Part shown: piece by piece, positions 56,421 through 64,000 of the stretch
How positions within the stretch are numbered: the first letter of the stretch is position 1
How the letters are laid out: each line of letters starts with the position of its first letter
Assembly (NCBI GenBank): GCA_033961575.1
Contig: CM066732.1
Location: 70,656,687-70,720,686 of the forward strand
DNA from: Aselliscus stoliczkanus
Lineage: Eukaryota; Chordata; Mammalia; Chiroptera; Hipposideridae
Reading direction: 5' to 3'
Length of the DNA: 64,000 bases
Program-made: the position numbers and the translations under genes
Notes under the pieces: model-generated
Databases searched by the model: none
What the model was told of the DNA's origin: nothing
The model's input: only the letters and a program-made list of their open reading frames with translations

Positions 56421-59400
56421 GTGCTGCTGTATCTCAGGGATTAAATGTCACGGAGGTGAAAATTTTCTCTCCCATGACTTAAATCAGCATGAGCATCTTA
56501 GTCAGTATCCTAGTTTCAAATACTATTTAATAGGTGCCTTGAAAATCAGGCTGAATCGAATGCACAAGGAGTGTTAAATAAAATGTAGTCTCTTATATCA
56601 CACACAAAAAGTACAATGTCTCTACAATCAGTTTGTGAGGACAATGCCCCTACCAGAACTGCTCTTTTGGGGACCACGACTATCACTGGAAACTAGATGT
56701 TTCTACTATTATACTACCATAGCTCAAGAATGAATTCCCTGCACTCATTTCTTTTATATCAGTAACTCCTGATTCACAGCCCCAAGTTTTAACTTTTCAA
56801 AGTAGGAGGAAAGACTGGGTGGTTTGGAGAGAATGATTATCTGGCCATTTTAGCCTCAAAGCTGGAAGTTATACTTCATCTCCCATCAGATTCCTAACAT
56901 GGAAACACCTCCAAAAATAGGAATAGTTTGCATGTGCTAGGCAGCTGAATAGAAGGCATCACCTACACTAGTTTAACACTTTGGCTGCCCAAAATACTCA
57001 TTTAGGCCCTAATTTTCAAACTTATACTACCACAAATAATTGTTTGGGTTATTATAATAAAATCATGCTTTGAATAACAATAGGAAATTTTAAAAACATT
57101 CCCAATAACCCACAGTCTTATCAGTTATTTTAGTCAGGTTTAGGCTAATGTAAACCCAGTAGAGTAAACACAAATAGAAATATGACAAGACACATCATAA
57201 AGAAATTGCTAAAAGCCACAGACAAAAAGACATTGTTGAAAGCTTTAAAGGATAACTGGGGATAATAGAATTAGCCTTCTTTTAAAGTTAATACTGTATG
57301 TTGCCAGAAGTCCATACCTTAATATTATCTGCATTTTCACCACTTCCAGCTGAAACTAATTTTGCAGGTGGGGTGAGTGGGGGAGCAAAAATCTCCCAAT
57401 TTCTAGCCACTGTCCTATTGTTATGTTTTTTTCTGAAGCTATTCCTGGTGGCAATAGTCAAATTAGTTATGAATTTTAGTTTCGATCAACAAAAATTGAA
57501 TTGTCAAATTAAACCAAATGGAAATGTGTTAGAAAAATAACTTCTAGCTGAAAGGATCTCAAGTCAGGTAAGAAAATGGGTCTCAATAAATGAAGGAAGG
57601 ATCAGAGACCAAATTTCAATCAAAACATACCCGGGAAGATAAGAAAAATTCTACCCCATTCCCTACTGCCAAAACCAGTACCATCAACACCACATTACAG
57701 GCATAGCTTGCTGAGCTGGTAAATCCCCCGCCCCCCAAAATGGAGTGCTACTGCTATTGCTGCTGCCTTCAAAGTGCACACCCCCTTGTACTTGTTCCTT
57801 TAAATTAAGAGACTTTGTAATATAATTTGTGAATACTACCCAGAGCTACAAAAATGTTACCTACACACTCATACAATTAAAAGTCTTGCTGAATTACAGA
57901 TATATAGACAAAAAGAAACATAAGAGGGCTTATAGTTTCAACACTAAAATTGCAGCCATGAATGAAGATTAAATAGCAATAACAACAAAACCTTTGCTGG
58001 TCCACATTTCAAAAATAGTTCTCCTGGTGGACATAAACTATTGATTAGAGGTCAAAATGGACAAAGTAAGAAGCAAACAGCCAGATTCTCTCTCATCCAA
58101 CAGACAATAGATACCCATAAACTATTAATCAGTTTTCAGAGATCACCAAATGATCAGACATAAAATCAAATGATCAATTATTGCTGCTTGCAGTGATTCT
58201 TGGCTGCAAACAAGCCAAATATAAAATTAAAAACTAATATAAAATGCAAAAGTAGTAGGAAGGATAAATATAATTAGGAAAAAATTAGGAAATATTAGAT
58301 TCAGCAAAGCTGTGTTGACCCTTTGGATTCTCCCTCCAATAAAAGACTCAGCTGGACTCAGTGTCATGAGGTTCCTTTTAATGAAATCAACCTAGTCCTG
58401 GTAGGTGCATTCAATGGGCATCACAGTGGAAGAGCTCAAAACTATTAGAAATGATTTTAATGAAACTATAAAATCATGATTCTTATATAACTATACAGAT
58501 GAACACACATTAAAGATTTTATTTAACTATAGTGAGGGAACCAAGCAAATATTTTACCAGGTTCAAAAGGGAATTCAGAGACACGCATATAGAACAGGAA
58601 TATTTAAAGAAATGTGAAAATGGAAACAGAACTTATTCTTCCATAGTGAGGGAAATAAGTCAATTGACCCTTCATCAGAAAGGACAGAATTTGCATAGAA
58701 CAGAATTTGTCTAAAATAGTGGTTTCACATCACTACCAGATAGCTGTAATTTACAGAATTGTAAAATAGCTGTCATAAGCTCAGAATTATATAACTTGGA
58801 ATGGTATGCTATAGACAATACATAGTTTTCAGTGAAGCCTGCATTTTTTTTTCATTATGAATTCCTTGTAAAGTATGTAGTGATATTTTAGCACTATATC
58901 TCCCTATGTTTATATTTAATCTTTCAGTGATTGTTTGTCTATAAAATTATTTGTCAATAAATTGTTTGTCTATAGAAATATATCTTTCCTTGAGTATTCC
59001 TTAAAGTGCATTTTTCTAAAACATCAAAGACTATCCAAAAAGGCACCCAGACAACTTGACAGTTTATTTACATTATAGCATATTTAAATGCACTAAAAGT
59101 AACTTAATTTTTAATTATGGACCTTTATTTTTATATATAAGCTGAAAATAAGTTGTCCTATATACTTTGATATCATAAAAACTTGAAAACAAGTATTTTT
59201 GTAGAAAACAAAATAAAAAATAATACTTTCTACAGCATCAAAACCTATCAAAGCTGAACAGCTTAATGAGAAACCTAAGCTCATAAAATGATTCAGCCTA
59301 CCAGTTTTCTTCATCTTTGCATGTCTTTAAAATACCAGAACAAGGCCAAAAATGAAAAATCAGGCAAAGGGAAAAAATGGCATACTGATTACATACCACT

Positions 59401-59847
59401 TTAAGCATGGTAGAGAGTTGTTTTTAATCTAGAAAATTTTCATCAAAATAATAAAAAACTATTTTATAGCTTTGGAGGTTTACATAAATTTGTTCAGTGT
59501 TTAACCCAGATGGTTGACTTCCAAAACACTGTTTTAAAAAACAATTATTACTATACTGTATCTTAGGAATGGAATCATAATTTACATTTTTAAGTCTGAA
59601 GGCACTCTGATAATAGGTACATATATTTCTTGTTTTATTTAACATACATAATTTATTAAATACTGAATTGTATCATAATGCTAGCTGAGTTTTAGCATAG
59701 TGAATTACTTCTTTTTTTCTAATTGCATTGTTTTATAATGGCATCTGACAGAGGAACTCCTTGAAGTGTTAATAAAAAATAATAATTTTATCCATCTCAA
59801 AACAAGTCATTGAGAGGTATAACTTACCATATAAAAAGACTTTCTCG
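55986..59847. other. Long stretch with no recognised element
   Basis: The longest unassigned part of the window (about 3.9 kb), AT-rich, with some less AT-rich patches (56640-56900, 57660-57780). Apart from the open frame at 55968-56420, no gene, repeat end or RNA signal is supportable. Confidence 0.45.
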
Positions 59848-60903
59848 AGGGAGTTCCGGTAAGATGGCGGAATAGACGGACGCTCTCTGAACTGCCTCCC
59901 AGGATCACATCAAAATTACAAATAATTTATGCAACATTTAACCTCAGAAGTCCCCTGAACATTAGATGAACAGAACCTCTAAACGAAGGACCTAAAGAGG
60001 AGGTCATGTCAAGTCTGGCAGGAGGGGCACCGACAAGAGAGGGCGAGCCCTGTGAGGGACGCCCCAGCTATGTGGGGAGGCTTCTCCGATTGGGGGAGAG
60101 ACCCTCTGGCCCCTCACCGAGCTCACTAGCCCAGAGTTGCTTTGCCAGGAAGAGGAGTTCCATGATAGCGGGCAGTAGAAATTAGTGAGGACTCTCTTTG
60201 CTCGACTCGGTGAGGCTGGGGGCAGCTGGAGAACCAGTGGGGCCGGCGCACGGATTCGCTCGCTGGCAAGCACTCACCCAGTTCCTGTCGGAGGGAGTGG
60301 CTGCATGAGCCGGGCCCAGGAGCCTGTCAGGAGGGACTGAACTGAGCACGTTTGGTGCAGAAGCTAGAGGTTTTGGGATTGTTGTTCCACTGGTGCGGAG
60401 CTTGCACATAAGCGGTGTACAGGAGGCCACCACTTTTTCAGGGTTGGGCCCTCCCATGGAGGGTCAGAGCCAGGATCCCATTGGTCCAGTGAACTTGGCG
60501 CAGGAGTGTGTGCGTGCGTGAGTGCATATGCATGAGGCCTTGGATTCCAACCCTCCACCCTGCTTGAGCTGTGTTGCCAGGGAAACGCAGGGCAAGCATT
60601 CTCCAGCTCCATCAGTCTGTTCACTGAGACTCAGTAGCAGACAACCTGCAACAACCTGTGAACATATTTTTTTTTTCTTTCTTGGTAGTGAGCACGGTTC
60701 CAGAGCACACAGCAGCTAATTGTGGAAAGCTCAATGCAACCCTGAGAAAGTGGTCTGCAGATTAAAGAGTACGGAGAGACCCCCCCCACCCCACACCTCT
60801 TTCCTTTTATTTTTTTTTCCTCGTTTTTTTTTCTTTTTTTCTTTTCTCTTCTTTCTAGGTGATCTATCTAATACATTGAAGCATTCACAGAACGACAGCC
60901 AGA
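59848..60903 (+). promoter_or_regulatory. L1 5' UTR / internal promoter
   Basis: AAGATGGCGG (59861-59870), a good YY1-type site, lies about 13 bp from the element's 5' end, where YY1 directs initiation in human L1. The remainder is GC-rich. Here the monomer-like block (about 60530-60620) occurs once, whereas the other L1 has three. A run of C7 and T-rich tracts (60661-60860) precedes ORF1. Confidence 0.72.
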
Positions 60904-61806
60904 ATGAAAAAACAAAGAACCATATCCCAAGCAAAAGATCAGAAGAAACCTCTAGAAATGGAACTAAATGAAACAGAGGTATCCAAACTTTCAGAGACAG
61001 AGTTTAGAACACTGATGATAAGAATGTTTAAGGAACTTAGCGAGGACATAAAGAAGGATAGGGAAACCATAAAAAACAACCTGTTAGAACTAAAGAATAC
61101 AAAAACTGAAATGAAGAACACACTCGAAGGAATCACCAGTAGAGTAGATGAAGCAGAGAAGCGGATCAGTGAATTAGAAGACAAAATACCAGAAATCACC
61201 CAGCTGGAACAACAAAAAGATAAAAGAATAAAAAAGAATAAAAATAGTTTAAGAGACCTCTGGGACAACATGAAACGGAACAACCTTCGAGTCATAGGAA
61301 TACCAGAAGGAGAAGAGAAGAAGCAAGGGATTGAGAATGTATTTAAAGAAATAATGACCGAAAACTTCCCTACCATGGTGAAGGAAATCGACATACAAGC
61401 CCAGGATGTACAGAGAGTTCCAAACAGGCTGAATCCAAACAGGCCCACACCAAGACACATCATAGTTAAAATGGCAAAGGTTAAAGACAGGGACAGAATC
61501 CTAAAAGCAGCAAGAGAAAGACAGCAGGTTACATACAAAGGAACTCCTATAAGACTAACACCTGACTTTTCTTCAGAAACTCTGCAGGACGGAATGGCAG
61601 GAGATACTCAAAGTGACACAAAATAAAAGTCTACAACCAAGATTGCTCTACCCAGCACGGCTATCAATTAAAATTAAAGGAGAGATAAAGAGCTTCTCAG
61701 AAAAGAATAAGCTTAAGGAGTTCATTACCACCAAGCCAGCATTGCAGGAAATGTTAAAAGGGCTTTTTTAAACAGAAGAAAGGGGAAAACAAACTAACCC
61801 GGGAAG
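60904..61806 (+). pseudogene. L1 ORF1, frameshifted
   Basis: Open from Met at 60904 for 240 codons: coiled coil, RRM ('NLRVIGIPEGEE') and the start of the C-terminal domain ('RERQQVTYKGTPIRL'). After 'SSETLQ' (about 61590) a small deletion relative to the other ORF1 changes the frame, and a stop follows at 61624-61626. The rest ('NGLQPR'-type text to about 61806) continues in another frame. The protein would lack most of its C-terminal nucleic-acid-binding domain. Confidence 0.85.
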
Positions 61807-61827
61807 ACAAGAAATATAAATAACAAA

Positions 61828-64000
61828 ATGGCAATAAATATACACCTATAAGTAATTACCTTAAATGTGAATAGGCTAAATACTCCAATCAAAAGACACA
61901 GAGTGGCTGAGTGGATAAGAAAACAGGACCCATGTATATGCTGTCTACAAGAGACTCATCTCAGATCAAAAGACACACATAGACTGAAAGTAAAGGGATG
62001 GAATAAGATATTTCATGCAAATGGAAATGAGAAAAAAGCTGGAGTAGCAATACTTATTTCGGACAAAATAGACTTTAACATGAAGACTACAATTAAAGAC
62101 AAAGAAGGGCACTACATAATAACAAAGGGATCAATTCAACATGAGGACATAACCATAGTAAACATCTATGCACCCAATATAGGAGCTCCTAAATATGTAA
62201 AACAGATTCTGACAGACATAGAGGCAGACATCAACAGTAACACTATCATAGTAGGGGACTTCAACACCCCATTGTCACCAATGGACAGATCCTCCAGACA
62301 GAAAATCAACACAGACATAGTGGCCTTAAATGACACTTTAGACCAGCTGGATTTAATTGATATTTTTAGAGCATTTCACCCCAATGCTACAGAATATACA
62401 TTCTTCTCAAGTGCTCATGGAACATTCTCCAAGATAGAACACATGTTAGGTCACAAAACAGGTCTCAACAAATTTAAGAAGATTGAAATCATATCAAGTG
62501 TCTTCTCTGACCACAATGCTATGAAACTAGAAATCAATTATAAGAAGAAATCTGGAAAGCTTACAAATACATGGAAGCTAAATAACATGCTTCTAAATAG
62601 TGAGTGGGTCAAAAATGAGATCAAGGAGGAAATCAAAAGACACCTCGAGACAAAAGAAAATGAAAACACCACAACCCAAAATCTCTGGGATGCAGCGAAA
62701 GCAGTCCTAAGATGGAAGTTCACAGCAGTGCAGGCCTACCTAAAGAAGGAAGAAAAATCTCAAATCAACAGACTCTCTCTACACCTAAGGGAACTCGAAA
62801 AAAACACAGCAAAACAAACCTAAAGGGAGCATAAGGAAGGAAATAATAAAGACCAGAGCAGAAATAAATGAAATAGAGAACAGAAAAACAATACAAAAGA
62901 TCAATGAAACCAAGAGTTGGTTTTTTGAAAAGGTAAACAAAATCGACAAACCCTTAGCACGACTAACCAAGAAACAGAGAGAGAGGAACCAAATTAATAA
63001 AATCAGAAATGAAAGAGGAGAAGTGACAACAGATACCACAGAAATACAGAAAATTTTAAGAAAATAGTATAAACAACTATATGCTAACAAACTCTACAAT
63101 CTGGAAGAAATGGATAAATTTCTAGAAGCACACAATCTACCAAGTCTTAACCAAAAAGAAACAAACTCTGAACAGACTGATTACTGCCAAAGACATTGAA
63201 TCAGTAATCAACAATCTTTCAACAAACAAAAGCCCTGGACCAGATGGGTACACAGGTGAATTTTACAAAACATTCAAAAAAGAATTAGTACCTATTCTCC
63301 TCAAACTATTCCAAAACATACAGAAGGAGGGAAGGCTCCCAAACTCTTTCTAGGAAGCCACTATCACCCTGATTCCTAAGTCAAAGATATTACAAAAAAG
63401 GAAAACTACAGGCCAATATCACTAATGAACATAGATGCAAAAATTCTCAACAAAATACTAGCAAACTGAATTCAGCATCTCATTAAAAAGATCATACACC
63501 ACGATCAAGTGGGATTCATTCCTGGTATGCAAGCCTGGTTCAATATTCGCAAATCAATTAATGTAATACATCACATTAACAAAATGAAAAATAAAAATCA
63601 TATGATCATATCAATAGATGCAGAAAAGGCATTTGACAAAATCCAGCAGCTGTTTATGATAAAGACTCTTAACAAAGTGGGAATATTGGGATCATACCTC
63701 AACATAATAAAGGCCATATATGATAAGCCCACAGCAAACATTGTTCTCAATGGGGAAAGGCTGAAAGTTTTCCCCTTAAGATCAGGAACAAGACAAGGCT
63801 GCTCACTTTCACCACTTCTATTTAACATAGTTCTGGAAGTTCTAGCCATAGCAATCAGACAAGAAAATGAAATAAAAGGCATCCAAATTGGAAAAGAGGA
63901 AGTAAAATTGTCATTATATGCAGATGACATGACACTATGTATAGGGAATCCCAAAGACTCCACCAAAAAACTGCTAGAACTGATACACGAATTTGGAAGG
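61828..64000 (+). pseudogene. L1 ORF2 (endonuclease and reverse transcriptase), broken, partial
   Basis: ATG at 61828 is followed by a stop at codon 8. The next open segment (61852-62823) keeps the endonuclease signature: QETHL (Glu near 61951), [13 protein letters not shown] with the catalytic Asp-His. A stop after 'AKQT' and later frameshifts separate it from the polymerase part, where [13 protein letters not shown] (63231-), '[14 protein letters not shown]' and YADDM (63917-63931) are readable. YADD is the catalytic box. The C-terminal Cys-rich domain is off the window. Not active as it stands. Confidence 0.9.

Larger units (their letters stand above)
59848..64000 (+). mobile_element. L1 element, 5' part, runs off the window
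   Basis: It begins GGGAGTTCCGGTAAGATGG, has a 1.05-kb 5' UTR, then ORF1 and ORF2 in normal order, and continues past base 64000. Related to the L1 at 43113-46492 along the 5' UTR, ORF1 and endonuclease. Both ORFs are disrupted. The 3' end and target duplication are not visible. Confidence 0.9.

Noticed and set aside
60939..61538. A 199-codon minus-strand frame
   Set aside because: Antisense of ORF1 in the second L1.

Overview
This is a mammalian intergenic window. It holds no host exon, open reading frame or RNA gene that I can recognise outside transposable elements; about half is identifiable repeat and the rest is AT-rich sequence with no readable signal. The organism is most likely a bat. 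The tRNA-derived SINEs have the VES-like layout I associate with Chiroptera (a GGCTCAG...GGTTCGA tRNA head, a 'caactaaGactGaa' body, and a tail of the form CCAATAAAATCTTTTT-An). They sit beside a second head type ('GAGTGGCGCGGTGGTTAAGCGCTGG...GGTTCGGGTCCCACATATGAGGGCCAGTG') that resembles the Rhin-1 SINEs described in horseshoe and leaf-nosed bats. The rhinolophoid placement is recalled knowledge, not verified here.

Layout. 0-15 kb: VES-like SINEs, two class II-type solo LTRs, L1 3' ends, two inverted-repeat or palindromic sites and long AT-rich stretches. 14.6-20.5 kb: two more solo LTRs of the same family, a relatively GC-rich unique island near 17.2-17.6 kb, and a HAL1/L1-like 3' end closing in an (AT)n tract. 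20.5-30.5 kb: old mammalian repeats (MIR, L1 tails, an LTR), three SINEs and a MITE-like element. 30.5-32.2 kb: an ERV1-type LTR split by a class II-type LTR. 32.6-40 kb: an old L1 tail, SINEs, a second ERV1-type LTR and a (CTAT)n tract. 40-43 kb: a short SINE, two solo LTRs and a mariner transposon cut by one of them. 43.1-46.5 kb: a minus-strand L1 with both ends, an open ORF1 and most of ORF2 deleted. 48.7-54.1 kb: SINE-in-SINE, an old L1 ORF2 interrupted by an LTR and a hAT-like element, a SINE with an (AC)n tail, and a GC-rich solo LTR with duplicated promoter boxes. 59.85-64 kb: the 5' part of a plus-strand L1 that runs off the window, with ORF1 frameshifted and ORF2 broken by stops.

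The elements do not form a pathway; the biology here is insertion history. Seven solo LTRs of one family, six of them with exact or one-mismatch 6-bp target duplications, point to repeated insertion of a class II (betaretrovirus-like) ERV followed by LTR-LTR recombination. Nested insertions give relative ages: ERV1-type LTR, mariner and an old L1 are older than the class II-type LTRs, and a multimeric SINE is older than the short SINE inside it. The best leads for follow-up are the 111-bp tandem monomers in the L1 5' UTR, the overlapping ORF1/ORF2 junction, the internally deleted L1, the SINE families that share one tail but carry different heads, and the solo LTR with a 52-bp duplicated enhancer-like unit.
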